Assembly: GCF_026343295.1 (NCBI RefSeq)
Contig: NZ_JAPELY010000001.1
Span: forward strand, 1,054,001-1,118,000
Source of the DNA: Streptomyces sp. NBC_00083
GTDB taxonomy: Bacteria; Actinomycetota; Actinomycetes; Streptomycetales; Streptomycetaceae
Direction: 5' to 3'
DNA length: 64,000 nt
The position numbers were made by a program, and so were the translations under genes. The notes under the pieces were generated by a model. It made no database searches. It saw only the letters and a program-made list of their open reading frames with translations, and was not told the origin of the DNA. The stretch's first letter is position 1. Every line of letters begins with the position of its first letter. Positions 55,790 through 64,000 of this stretch are shown here, one piece after another.

Positions 55790-57874
55790 ATGAAGACCCC
55801 GCTCCGCAGAACCGCAGGCACCGCCGCGGTGCTCGCCTCGCTCGTCACGGGGGCCCTCGGCACCGGCACCGCCTCCGCGGCCTCCACCGCGTTCCCCGAC
55901 GGATCCATCGCCACCTACAACGCCATCACCCGCATCGACGCCTCCGGCATGGGCCTGCAGGGGGACAACGGCCGCGACGCCGGCCGCGTCTCGGCCTTCG
56001 AGGCCGCCAGCCCCGGTCTCACCCGCACCACCGTCAACGGAGTCCTCGCGAGCGGCACCGCCGCCATCGCGGCCCGCCCGCTGTGCCACGACACCAACAT
56101 CGCCGGCGCCCGGGGCTTCTGCCCCTCCGTCCAGGACGACACCACCAGCGCCTGGGTGCCGCAGGGCATCACCGGATCCGGCGAGTCACCGCAGGCCGCG
56201 CAGCTCGTCAACGGCCGCAAGGTGCTCATCACCAGCGCCCACGCACCCGACGACCAGGGCGAGCGGCTCACCTTCGCCGACGTCACCGACCCCGCCCATG
56301 TCACCTACAAACACGCCCTGTTGGTGGGCGTGTCCGACGACAGCAAGAACTTCGCCCAGCTCACCGGGCACGCCAACAGCGTCGTCTGGTCCGGCAGCCG
56401 GCTGTACGTCGCGGCCATCGGCAGCGGCTTCGACGTCTTCGACCTCAACGACATCTGGCAGATGGACACGACGTCCGACACGGCGGTCGGCCGCGACACC
56501 GCGGGCAGGACCCACGGCGCCGGATTCACCTACGTCCTTCCCCGGACCGGGAGTTACGCCTACACCGGCGCCGGCAGCGGCTGCGGCTCCTACGCCGGCG
56601 TCCCCGACCGGCCCTGCATCACCGCCGCCTCGCTCGACACGTCCGGCGACACCCCCGCCCTCGTCACCGCCGAGGGCGACGGGAACAGCACCGAAGGCAA
56701 CTTCGGCCGCGCCACCGCGCCCGTCGTGCGCTGGCCCATCGACCTCACCACCGGCAGGCTGAGGGCCGACGCCTCCGGACACGTCACCGCCTCCGAGGCC
56801 TACGCCTCACCGATGGGCGGTGTCCAGGGCGTCGCCATGAACAAGGGGCGCTTCGTCCTCGCCGGCGCCTGCCCCGAGTGGGTCGCCGCCGAACACCAGA
56901 CGAAACCCGTCGTCGAATTCGACAGCTGCCTGTACGAGGCCCGCGCCGACGAGCCCGTACACCTCGTCACGCGTACCGCCGTCAACCTGCAGAACTTCTC
57001 CTACTGGCCCGGCACCGACCAGCTGTGGATGGTCAACGAATACGGCGGCGGCCGCATCGTCGCCAACGCGCCCTGGCCCGACGCCTCCCCGGTACCGGCC
57101 GGCATCATCCGGACCACGTCGGCCGACTTCACCGGTGACGCCCGCGCCGACCTCGTCGGCGTGGAGGCCGCCACCGGCAAGCTGTGGCTCTACCCCGGCA
57201 ACGGCAACGGCACCTTCGGCGACCGGATCCAGATCGGCACCGGCTGGGGAGCCATGGACAAGCTCGCCGCCGCCGACTACACCGGCGACGGCAAGGCCGA
57301 CCTGCTGACCGTCGACACGGCCACCGGAACCCTGTACGCCTACGCGGGCACCGGCACCGCGAACGGCATGAACACCCTCGGTGCCCGCACCCGGATCGGC
57401 ACCGGCTGGAACGACATGCGCGAGCTGACCGCGCTGGACGCCGACGCTGACGGCCACACCGACCTCGCCGCCATCGACCGCGCCGGAACGCTCTGGGTCT
57501 ACCCCGGCACCGGCACGCCCAACGGGACGGGCACCCTGGGCAACCGCACCAGGATCGGCTCCTCCTGGAACACCATGACCGAGCTGACCAGCACCACGGG
57601 CCACGACCTGCTCGCCCTCGACTCCACCGGCGCCCTGTGGTCCTACCCCGCGACGGGCGGCATCAACGGCACGAGCACGCTGGGCGCCCGCACCCGGATC
57701 GGCACCGGCTGGGACAGCATGCGCCAGCTCACCGGCGCCGACTTCGACGGCGACGGAACGGGCGACGTCGACGCCGTCCAGGCCCCCGCGGGCGCCACCG
57801 GCCCCCTGTACTTCTACCCCGGCACCGGCCCCGTCGGGCTCGGCGAGCGCACACAGATCGGCGTCGGCTGGTGA
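55790..57874 (+). CDS. Secreted beta-propeller-like protein with the same repeat tail
   Basis: 694 residues. Signal peptide (TAGTAAVLASLVTGALGTG, cut near ASA at about 30). Residues about 35-435 form a repetitive beta-sheet region with features of a propeller (SRLYVAAIGSGFDVFDLND, GGVQGVAMNKGRFVLAG, NFSYWPGTDQLWMVNEYGGG) and several Cys; no catalytic residues recognised. Residues about 437-694 are five FG-GAP/VCBS repeats nearly identical in style to those of the two upstream proteins, ending QIGVGW. The function is probably substrate or surface binding (inference). ATG 55790 has GAAAGGACC upstream. Confidence 0.85.
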   Translation: MKTPLRRTAGTAAVLASLVTGALGTGTASAASTAFPDGSIATYNAITRIDASGMGLQGDNGRDAGRVSAFEAASPGLTRTTVNGVLASGTAAIAARPLCHDTNIAGARGFCPSVQDDTTSAWVPQGITGSGESPQAAQLVNGRKVLITSAHAPDDQGERLTFADVTDPAHVTYKHALLVGVSDDSKNFAQLTGHANSVVWSGSRLYVAAIGSGFDVFDLNDIWQMDTTSDTAVGRDTAGRTHGAGFTYVLPRTGSYAYTGAGSGCGSYAGVPDRPCITAASLDTSGDTPALVTAEGDGNSTEGNFGRATAPVVRWPIDLTTGRLRADASGHVTASEAYASPMGGVQGVAMNKGRFVLAGACPEWVAAEHQTKPVVEFDSCLYEARADEPVHLVTRTAVNLQNFSYWPGTDQLWMVNEYGGGRIVANAPWPDASPVPAGIIRTTSADFTGDARADLVGVEAATGKLWLYPGNGNGTFGDRIQIGTGWGAMDKLAAADYTGDGKADLLTVDTATGTLYAYAGTGTANGMNTLGARTRIGTGWNDMRELTALDADADGHTDLAAIDRAGTLWVYPGTGTPNGTGTLGNRTRIGSSWNTMTELTSTTGHDLLALDSTGALWSYPATGGINGTSTLGARTRIGTGWDSMRQLTGADFDGDGTGDVDAVQAPAGATGPLYFYPGTGPVGLGERTQIGVGW

Positions 57875-57910
57875 CACGGAACGCGCCGCGCTGACACCGA
57901 CGCCCCACAC

Positions 57911-57938
57911 GAGGCGGGCCGGCTCCACGGCCCGCCTC
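57911..57938 (+). terminator. Hairpin after the propeller-tail gene
   Basis: A perfect 10-bp stem (57911-57920 with 57929-57938) with an 8-base loop, 36 bp after the stop. No T-run. Confidence 0.6.
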
Positions 57939-58213
57939 CGCGCGTCAGCCCTACAGCGTGTACGCGCACATCTAGCTCTTCGACATGCCGTCCCGATGGC
58001 CCGCGACGGCCCCCCGAGGCCCGCCCGCCCGTACGCCTGCGCCCGCCCGCCGCTACTCCCCGGGGAGTAACGGCAGCCGCCCGGACACCCGGGGACGTAC
58101 GGACCATCTCGCCCGTGGGCCCGACGAACCGCGCCCGAGCGGGCGGAACGCTGGAACCAGCCGGGCAGGCCACAGGGGCCCTACCGAAACACCCGGCCGG
58201 AGGGGGACCCGCG
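57939..58213. other. Intergenic region upstream of the MMPL transporter
   Basis: No gene. The AGGGGGA at the right end is the ribosome-binding site of the MMPL gene. A 58018-58050 stretch is rich in CCCGCC repeats; nothing else recognised. Confidence 0.4.
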
Positions 58214-60379
58214 ATGGGGTCAGCCACAGCGGGGCCGGCGCAGGCCAAGGCCTCAACTCCCGTACGACGCCGCGCGGTTCCCTGGGGCGTGCTCGCCCTG
58301 TGGGTGATCGTGCTCGCCGTCGCCGGATCGTTCGCCGGCCGACTCGGCGACGTACAGCGCGACCAGAACACCGACTACCTGCCGGCCGGCGCCGACTCCA
58401 CCCAGGTCGCGAAAGTCCAGGACCGGCTGCCCGGCGGCGAGATCACCGGCCTCGTCCTCGTCTACCACCGCTACGGCGGACTCACCCCCGCCGACCGCGC
58501 CACCGCGACCCGCCAACTCGCCACGCTCACCGTCCCGCCCGGCACCCACGCCACGAAGACACCCGCCGAACTGGCCGCCGCCACCGACCCCAAGGACTTC
58601 GCCGCCGTCCCAAACGGGCCCGCCGCCACCTCCAAGGACGGCGCCACCCTCATGTACGCGCTCTCCACCACCGCACCCGCCAAGAACGACGACGCGAAGA
58701 AGACCTTCGTCGACGACGTACGGGAACACGCCGCCGACACCGACGGCATGAGCGTGCGCGTCGGCGGCGACGGCGCGCTCGCCGTCGACGCCCGCGGCGT
58801 CTTCGGCTCCCTCGACGGCACCCTGATGCTCGCCACCGGCCTCGTCGTCGCCCTGCTCCTCATCCTCACCTACCGCAGCCCCGTGCTGTGGCTCGTGCCG
58901 CTGCTCGCCGTCGGCGCCGGCGCGGTGTGCGCACGGGCCGCCGTGTACGCCCTCGCCACCTGGACCGGGATCACCGTGACCAGCCAGAGCGCCGGCATCA
59001 TGACCGTCCTCGTCTTCGGCGCCGGCACCGACTACGCGCTCCTCCTCGTCGCCCGCTACCGCGACGAACTGCGCCACACCCCCCAGCCCTACGACGCGAT
59101 GCGCGCCGCGCTGCGCGGCTGCGGACCCGCGCTGCTCGCCTCGTCCGGCACCGTCGTCGCGGGCCTGCTCTGCCTGCTCGCCGCCGACCTCAACAACATC
59201 CGCGGCCTCGGCCCGGTCGGCGCCGTCGGCGTGCTGTGCGCCCTGGCCGCGATGCTCACCCTGCTGCCCGCCCTCCTCGTCCTGCTCGGACGCCGCGTGT
59301 TCTGGCCGCTCGTCCCCGCGTACGGAAGCCAACCGCGGCGCCGCCGCCGCGACCTGTTCGCCGCCATGGGAAGCTCCGCCGCCAAACGACCGACAGCCGT
59401 CCTGCTCACCGGGGTCGTCCTCCTCGGCGCCCTCGCCCTCGGCGCGTTCCACCTGCCCGGCGCACTCAAACAGGACGACAGCTACACCACCAGACCCGAA
59501 TCCGTCGTCGCCATGACCACCCTCGCCACCGCCTTCCCCGACCGCAGCAGCCGCCCCATCGACGTCGTGGCCCCCACCGCCACCGCCGACCAAACCCTCG
59601 CCGCGGCCCGCACCGTCGACGGCGTCGCGAGCGCCCGGCGCGGCCGCACCGGCGGCGGCTGGACCGAAATCGCCGTCACCGCCAAGGACGCCCCCGAATC
59701 CGCCGGCGAAACCGCCACCATCACGCGGCTGCGCTCCCGCCTCACCGGCGCGCACATCGGCGGCGCCAGCGCCCAGGCCCTCGACCTCGCCGACACCAAC
59801 GCCCACGACCGGCTCGTCGTCATCCCCCTCGTCCTCGCCTCCGTCCTGCTCGTCCTCGCCCTGCTGCTGCGCAGCCTCGTCGCCCCCCTGCTGCTCATCA
59901 CCGCCGTCGTCCTGGTGTGGGGAGCCGCCCTCGGCATCGGCGGCCTCGTCTTCGGACCACTCCTCGGCTTCACCGGACTCGACCCCGGCCTGCCCCTGCT
60001 GACCTTCGTCTTCCTCGTCGCCCTCGGCGTCGACTACGGCATCTTCCTCATGCACCGCACCCGCGAGGAAACCCGCCACGGAGCCCCACCACGCGAAGCC
60101 GCCCTCACCGCGCTGCGCACCACCGGCGCAGTCATCGCCTCCGCCGGCACCGTCCTCGCCGCCACCTTCGCCGTCCTCGCCTCCCTGCCGCTCGTCATGT
60201 TCGTCGAACTCGGCACGATCATCGCCGTCGGCGTACTCCTCGACACCTTCCTCGTCCGCACCTACCTCGTGACCAGCGCCAACCTGCTGCTCGGCCGCGC
60301 CGTGTGGTGGCCCGGACGGCTCTCCCGCACCCCCACCGCCACCGAACAGGCCCCGCAGCTCCTCGACACCCGGCACTGA
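58214..60379 (+). CDS. MMPL-family transporter
   Basis: 721 residues, two halves each with a membrane helix, a soluble extracytoplasmic domain and about five helices (12 in all). RND/MMPL elements: VFGAGTDYALLLVARYRDELR in the first half and LVALGVDYGIFLMHRTREETR in the second, both carrying the proton-relay D-Y pair. Such proteins export lipids or hydrophobic compounds. ATG 58214 follows AGGGGGACCC; the in-frame ATG at 58115 adds a non-conserved leader. A histidine kinase gene starts 16 bp downstream, which suggests linked sensing and transport. Confidence 0.93.
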   Translation: MGSATAGPAQAKASTPVRRRAVPWGVLALWVIVLAVAGSFAGRLGDVQRDQNTDYLPAGADSTQVAKVQDRLPGGEITGLVLVYHRYGGLTPADRATATRQLATLTVPPGTHATKTPAELAAATDPKDFAAVPNGPAATSKDGATLMYALSTTAPAKNDDAKKTFVDDVREHAADTDGMSVRVGGDGALAVDARGVFGSLDGTLMLATGLVVALLLILTYRSPVLWLVPLLAVGAGAVCARAAVYALATWTGITVTSQSAGIMTVLVFGAGTDYALLLVARYRDELRHTPQPYDAMRAALRGCGPALLASSGTVVAGLLCLLAADLNNIRGLGPVGAVGVLCALAAMLTLLPALLVLLGRRVFWPLVPAYGSQPRRRRRDLFAAMGSSAAKRPTAVLLTGVVLLGALALGAFHLPGALKQDDSYTTRPESVVAMTTLATAFPDRSSRPIDVVAPTATADQTLAAARTVDGVASARRGRTGGGWTEIAVTAKDAPESAGETATITRLRSRLTGAHIGGASAQALDLADTNAHDRLVVIPLVLASVLLVLALLLRSLVAPLLLITAVVLVWGAALGIGGLVFGPLLGFTGLDPGLPLLTFVFLVALGVDYGIFLMHRTREETRHGAPPREAALTALRTTGAVIASAGTVLAATFAVLASLPLVMFVELGTIIAVGVLLDTFLVRTYLVTSANLLLGRAVWWPGRLSRTPTATEQAPQLLDTRH

Positions 60380-60395
60380 GCGAGAGGATGGCAGG

Positions 60396-61607
60396 GTGCC
60401 AGACGTGAACCGACCCACCGGCGAGCCGAGCCCCGATGCCCGGCCGGGCAAGCGGCTGACGCACCTGCTGCACCGCGACCCCCGCACCGCCGCCCACCCG
60501 CTGCGCACCGACACCGCGCTCGCCGCCGGCGCCGGACTCCTCGGCGCGGCCATCGCCTACGCCGACACCACCCTGCGCCCCGACACCACCGGCTGGGCCC
60601 TGCTCACCGCCTCGGCCCTCGCCCTGATCGGGCGGCGCGCCCACCCCATGGCCACCCTCGCCCTGGCCGTGCTCTGCATCGCCCCCTACCAGCTCCTCAA
60701 CAACGCCCACATGGGCACCATGCCGATGGCGATGACCGCCCTCTACACCGTCGCCGTCACCGGCACGGTCCGCCGCACCGCGACCGTCGGCGCCTGCGTC
60801 GTCGCCATCGCCATCGCCGGCATGTCCTTCAACGGCGTCCACCGCGTCTTCGACGTGTTCCGCACCTCCGGCTGGCTCGTCGCCGCCCTCGTCCTCGGCG
60901 TCGCCGTGCACAACTCCCGCATCCACGTCGCCGAACAGCGCGCCGCCGCCGCCCGCGAAAGCGAACGCCGACTCACCGAGGAACGCCTGCGCATCGCCCG
61001 CGACCTGCACGACCTGCTCGCCCACAGCATCACCCTCATCGGGGTCCGCACCTCGGTCGCCGCCCACGTCCTGACCGCCACCCCCGACCGCCTCGACCGC
61101 GCCGGCCTCGCCGCCGCCCTCGACTCCATCGCCGACACCTGCCGCGAGGCCCGCGCCGAACTCCGCACCACCCTGACCGTGCTGCGCGCCGACGAACACG
61201 GCCCGCTGCCCGACCTCACCGGCCTCCCCGACCTCGCCCGCAGCGCCGGCGCCGACCTCGCCGTCGACACCACGGGCACCCGCGTGCCGCCCGCCGTCGG
61301 CGCCGCCGCCTACCGCATCGTCCAGGAGTCCCTCACCAACGCCGTCCGCCACGCCGGGCCCGACGCCACCATCCGCGTCCGTGTCGAGACGGGCGGACCG
61401 GCCCTGCGGGTCACCGTCACCGACGACGGCCACGGCCCCGCCGCCACCGGCACGGGCTTCGGCATCCTCGGCATGCGCGAACGGGCCCGCAGCGTCGGCG
61501 GCACCCTGGACGCCGGCCCGCACCCCGACGGCGGCTTCCAGGTCACCGCGCACCTGCCGCTCCCGCCGAGCCCCGCGCACGACACCACCCCGGAGACGAC
61601 CGCATGA
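60396..61607 (+). CDS. NarL-family sensor histidine kinase
   Basis: 403 residues. Four or five N-terminal membrane helices (about 40-175), the HisKA_3 motif IARDLHDLLAHSITLI (His205), a N-box in VQESLTNAVRHAGP (about 307-320) and a G-box TGTGFGILGMRERA. It presumably phosphorylates the response regulator encoded immediately downstream, whose start overlaps its stop (ATGA). GTG 60396 with GAGAGGA upstream. Linked to the MMPL transporter by 16 bp. Confidence 0.93.
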   Translation: MPDVNRPTGEPSPDARPGKRLTHLLHRDPRTAAHPLRTDTALAAGAGLLGAAIAYADTTLRPDTTGWALLTASALALIGRRAHPMATLALAVLCIAPYQLLNNAHMGTMPMAMTALYTVAVTGTVRRTATVGACVVAIAIAGMSFNGVHRVFDVFRTSGWLVAALVLGVAVHNSRIHVAEQRAAAARESERRLTEERLRIARDLHDLLAHSITLIGVRTSVAAHVLTATPDRLDRAGLAAALDSIADTCREARAELRTTLTVLRADEHGPLPDLTGLPDLARSAGADLAVDTTGTRVPPAVGAAAYRIVQESLTNAVRHAGPDATIRVRVETGGPALRVTVTDDGHGPAATGTGFGILGMRERARSVGGTLDAGPHPDGGFQVTAHLPLPPSPAHDTTPETTA

Positions 61608-62290
61608 CCACCGCGCCCGGCGACCCCATCCGAGTCCTCCTCGCCGACGACCAGACCCTCGTACGCTCCGCCTTCGCGATGCTCGTCGAGTCCGCGCCCG
61701 ACATGGCCGTCGTCGGCGAGGCCGGCACCGGCGCGGAAGCCGTCGCCCTCGCCCACGCCGCGCGCGCCGACGTCGTCGTCATGGACCTGCGGATGCCCGG
61801 CACCGACGGCATCGAGGCCACCCGGAAGATCGCCGCCGCGGAAGACCTCGCCGGAGTGAAGGTCCTCGTCCTGACCACGTACGACACCGACGACAACGTC
61901 CTGGAGGCCCTCCGCGCCGGCGCCTCCGGATTCCTCGTCAAGGACACCCGGCCCGCGGAACTCCTCGACGCCATCCGCACGGTCGCCGCCGGCGACGCCC
62001 TGCTCTCACCCGGCCCCACCGCGAGCCTCATCGCCCGCGTCCTGCGCGCCCCCGGCCCGGCGACGGGCGGCGGCACCGGAGCGGTGGCCGCGCTCTCCGA
62101 CCGCGAACGCGAAGTGCTCACCCTGGTCGCCCGCGGCCTCAACAACACGGAGATCGCCGACACCCTCGCCCTGAGCCCCCTCACCGCGAAGACCCACGTC
62201 AGCCGCATCATGGGCAAGTGCGGCGTACGCGACCGGGCCCAGCTGGTGATCCTCGCGTACGAATCGGGCCTGGTGGTCCCGGGCGGATGA
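61604..62290 (+). CDS. NarL/LuxR-family response regulator
   Basis: 228 residues. Receiver domain with LADDQTL, phospho-acceptor Asp61 in VMDLRMPGTDG, LTTYDTDDNV and FLVKDT. The LuxR helix-turn-helix (about 160-225) has LSDREREVLTLVARGLNNTEIADTL and KTHVSRIMGKCG. Coupled by ATGA overlap to the kinase. Candidate target: the MMPL operon itself. Confidence 0.95.
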   Translation: MTTAPGDPIRVLLADDQTLVRSAFAMLVESAPDMAVVGEAGTGAEAVALAHAARADVVVMDLRMPGTDGIEATRKIAAAEDLAGVKVLVLTTYDTDDNVLEALRAGASGFLVKDTRPAELLDAIRTVAAGDALLSPGPTASLIARVLRAPGPATGGGTGAVAALSDREREVLTLVARGLNNTEIADTLALSPLTAKTHVSRIMGKCGVRDRAQLVILAYESGLVVPGG

Positions 62291-62329
62291 GCCGAAGGGG
62301 ACGGGACACGGCGGGGCGGGGCGGGCGGC

Positions 62330-63043
62330 TCAGCCCCGGCCGGGCTGCTTCGACCGCGTACCGTCGGCCGGCTGGATCAGCGAATCCTCGGAAGGCCGCG
62401 TCGTGACGGAGCCCCTGGCCGGATCGGCGGCGGCGGGCAGCGGGGCGAGCTCGGCGCCGTTCCAGCGCAGCGTCGTCGCGGACTGGTGGTCGCGGCCGCC
62501 CGCGGGCTCGGTGACCACCAGGTCCGTGCCGAGCGTCTCCGCACTCAGACCGGGCCGCCCCGCGTATTCGAGGACGGCGTGGGCCCGCTCGCCCACCGCG
62601 GTGTACACCCACAGGATCGTCCGGCCCAAGTCGTCGTAGGCGAGCACCAGTTCACGCTCCCCGTCCCCCGTGAGATCGGCATACGCCGGCGGCCGCAGCC
62701 GGCACGACGAACCGTCCGGGCACTCCTTGAGCCCGCTCTGCACCGCACGGTCCGTACCGGGATCGGCGGCCAGCAGCCGCACCCCGTCGATACGCGTGAA
62801 ATCCCCGCCCGGCACCGTCACGCCCGGCACCGGCCCCCGCGCGTGGAAACCCTGACCGGGCTTGGCGGGCGCCGCGGACGCGGTGCGGCCGGGCCACAGC
62901 GGCGAAGCGGTGACGGACGCCGACGGCGTCGGCGCGGGCCCGTCGTCCCGCACCCCCTCACCCGCCGAGCACCCCGCGAGCACCAGCACGACAAGCGCAC
63001 AGCCCGCCGCGCGAGCACGGCGGACGGTCGTCGGCAGCGGCAT
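62330..63043 (-). CDS. Putative lipoprotein with a single FG-GAP-like motif
   Basis: 237 residues. Lipobox LAGC (Cys near residue 24) after a hydrophobic core (AAGCALVVLVLAG). The mature part contains a YADLTGDGERELVLAYDD stretch, resembling one FG-GAP/VCBS repeat, and two cysteines nearby (LKECPDGSSCRL). Function unknown. ATG 63043 is chosen since upstream frame sequence precedes the basic/hydrophobic signal and lacks conserved character. Convergent with the response regulator. Confidence 0.8.
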   Translation of the reverse strand: MPLPTTVRRARAAGCALVVLVLAGCSAGEGVRDDGPAPTPSASVTASPLWPGRTASAAPAKPGQGFHARGPVPGVTVPGGDFTRIDGVRLLAADPGTDRAVQSGLKECPDGSSCRLRPPAYADLTGDGERELVLAYDDLGRTILWVYTAVGERAHAVLEYAGRPGLSAETLGTDLVVTEPAGGRDHQSATTLRWNGAELAPLPAAADPARGSVTTRPSEDSLIQPADGTRSKQPGRG

Positions 63044-63248
63044 TCCGGTCCGTCCAGGGGTGAGATCGACGACAAGCGTCAAGGCCAAGCGGAACGAGAA
63101 GGCCCGCTGCCGCAATGGTGCCCCATCGGGCTGTGCGAACCCGGTGAACCGAGGAGCTCCGCCCCGCACGAGCTGCCCGGAGCGCTTGAACGGCAAGGGC
63201 GGCGCCCAGCGGCGTGATCCCTGCCACGTAGCCCCGCCGGGCCGGTGG

Positions 63249-63325
63249 CCCCGCTCGCACAGTTCCCCGCACCCCTGGCGGGATGGGAGCCGCCCGGCGC
63301 GCCCGGGGTCTGGGGCCGAGCCCGG
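63249..63325. repeat. Repeat block 7: degenerate module A plus hairpin
   Basis: A module A variant (GCACAGTTCCCCGCACCCCT, two mismatches) at about 63256-63275 and a degenerate GGGGTCTGGGGCCGAGCCC at about 63304-63322, within the 305-bp gap before recO. The rest of the gap shows nothing recognisable. Confidence 0.6.
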
Positions 63326-63348
63326 AAGGCGTGCGGGAGAATGGGCGC

Positions 63349-64000
63349 ATGAGCCTGTTCCGCGACGATGGCATCGTGCTGCGCACCCAGAAGCTGGGTG
63401 AAGCCGACCGCATCATCACGCTGCTCACCCGCGGACACGGGCGGGTGCGGGCCGTCGCGCGCGGGGTGCGGCGCACCAAGTCGAAGTTCGGGGCCCGGCT
63501 CGAACCGTTCAGCCACGTCGACGTGCAGTTCTTCGCACGCGGCAGCGAACTCGTCGGCCGCGGCCTCCCCCTGTGCACCCAGAGTGAGACCATCGCCCCG
63601 TACGGTGGCGGCATCGTCGCCGACTACGCCCGCTACACCGCCGGCACCGCCATGCTGGAGACGGCGGAACGGTTCACCGACAACGAGGGCGAACCCGCCG
63701 TCCAGCAGTACCTGCTCCTCGTCGGCGGCCTGCGCACCCTAGCCCGCGGCGAACACGCCCCCCACCTCATCCTCGACGCCTTCCTGCTGCGCTCCCTCGC
63801 CGTCAACGGCTACGCGCCGAGCTTCGACGACTGCGCGAAGTGCGGCATCCACGGCCCCAACCGGTTCTTCTCCGTCGCGAGCGGCGGCGTGGTCTGCGGT
63901 GACTGCCGCGTACCCGGCAGCGTCGTACCCTCTGCGGAGGCCGTCGGCCTGCTCAGCGCGCTGCTCACGGGGGACTGGGAGACGGCGGACGCGAGCGAGC
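63349..64000 (+). CDS. recO: DNA repair protein RecO (5' part, continues beyond window)
   Basis: The first 217 codons are present. The N-terminal OB fold starts MSLFRDDGIVLRTQKLGEADRIITLLTRGHGRVRAVARGVR. A zinc finger is formed by CAKC (near 162-165) and CGDC (near 183-186), spaced as in actinobacterial RecO. It loads RecA with RecR/RecF during recombinational repair. ATG 63349; no stop codon before the window end. Confidence 0.95.
   Translation, partial: MSLFRDDGIVLRTQKLGEADRIITLLTRGHGRVRAVARGVRRTKSKFGARLEPFSHVDVQFFARGSELVGRGLPLCTQSETIAPYGGGIVADYARYTAGTAMLETAERFTDNEGEPAVQQYLLLVGGLRTLARGEHAPHLILDAFLLRSLAVNGYAPSFDDCAKCGIHGPNRFFSVASGGVVCGDCRVPGSVVPSAEAVGLLSALLTGDWETADASE

Overview
The window is very GC-rich, with GTG/TTG starts, ATGA start/stop overlaps, a CIRCE/hrcA/dnaJ module and a core gene order (rpsT, lepA, hemW, hrcA, dnaJ, rsmE, rnz, phoH, ybeY, era, leuA, recO) typical of a Streptomyces chromosome, probably the conserved arm-proximal core. 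No rRNA, tRNA, CRISPR array, transposase or integrase was recognised.

Left part (1-10.8 kb, accessory): two adjacent paralogous proteins, each carrying two complete sensor-kinase modules, face a convergent LuxR-type response regulator. A lipid cassette follows: a small unknown protein, a fatty acyl-AMP ligase, an acyl-CoA dehydrogenase and a phosphopantetheinyl transferase. It is closed by an 18-bp-stem terminator shared with rpsT.

Central core (10.9-37.3 kb): rpsT and lepA are divergent. Then come an AMP-forming acyl-CoA synthetase, hemW, a DUF3097 protein, an MBL hydrolase, CIRCE-hrcA-dnaJ, a nitronate monooxygenase-like gene coupled to rsmE, a lipoprotein, a HIT protein, rnz and adenine deaminase. 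Next are an MFS exporter divergent from a glucarate-dehydratase/PfkB-kinase pair, and phoH-ybeY-CNNM/CorC-MmcQ, mostly translationally coupled. A divergent DHA2 exporter/HTH regulator pair and a cytidine-deaminase-like protein without the zinc ligands complete this part.

Inserted surface block (37.3-42.3 kb): a small secreted protein, a WxL-like protein, a membrane-anchored DUF916-like (WxL-interacting) protein and a short-chain dehydrogenase sit between the deaminase-like gene and era, flanked on both sides by copies of a dispersed hairpin-rich repeat.

Right part (42.3-64 kb): era, a class C beta-lactamase-like serine hydrolase, a GNAT protein, and a protealysin-type M4 protease with its emfourin-type inhibitor. 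leuA follows with a Leu-rich leader peptide, then a TerB-like zinc-ribbon protein. A TrmB/LuxR-type regulator is divergent from an unknown protein and a short secreted peptide ending in YIWG. Three consecutive secreted proteins (Rpf-type transglycosylase, NlpC/P60-like cysteine peptidase, beta-propeller-like) then share the same five-repeat FG-GAP/VCBS tail. An MMPL transporter with a coupled histidine kinase/response regulator, a lipoprotein and the 5' part of recO end the window.

The loci most likely to repay attention are the peptide/regulator locus with the shared-tail exoproteins, the tandem double kinases, the WxL-like surface cassette, the FAAL-ACAD-PPTase cassette and the mosaic repeat that occupies nearly every long intergenic gap.
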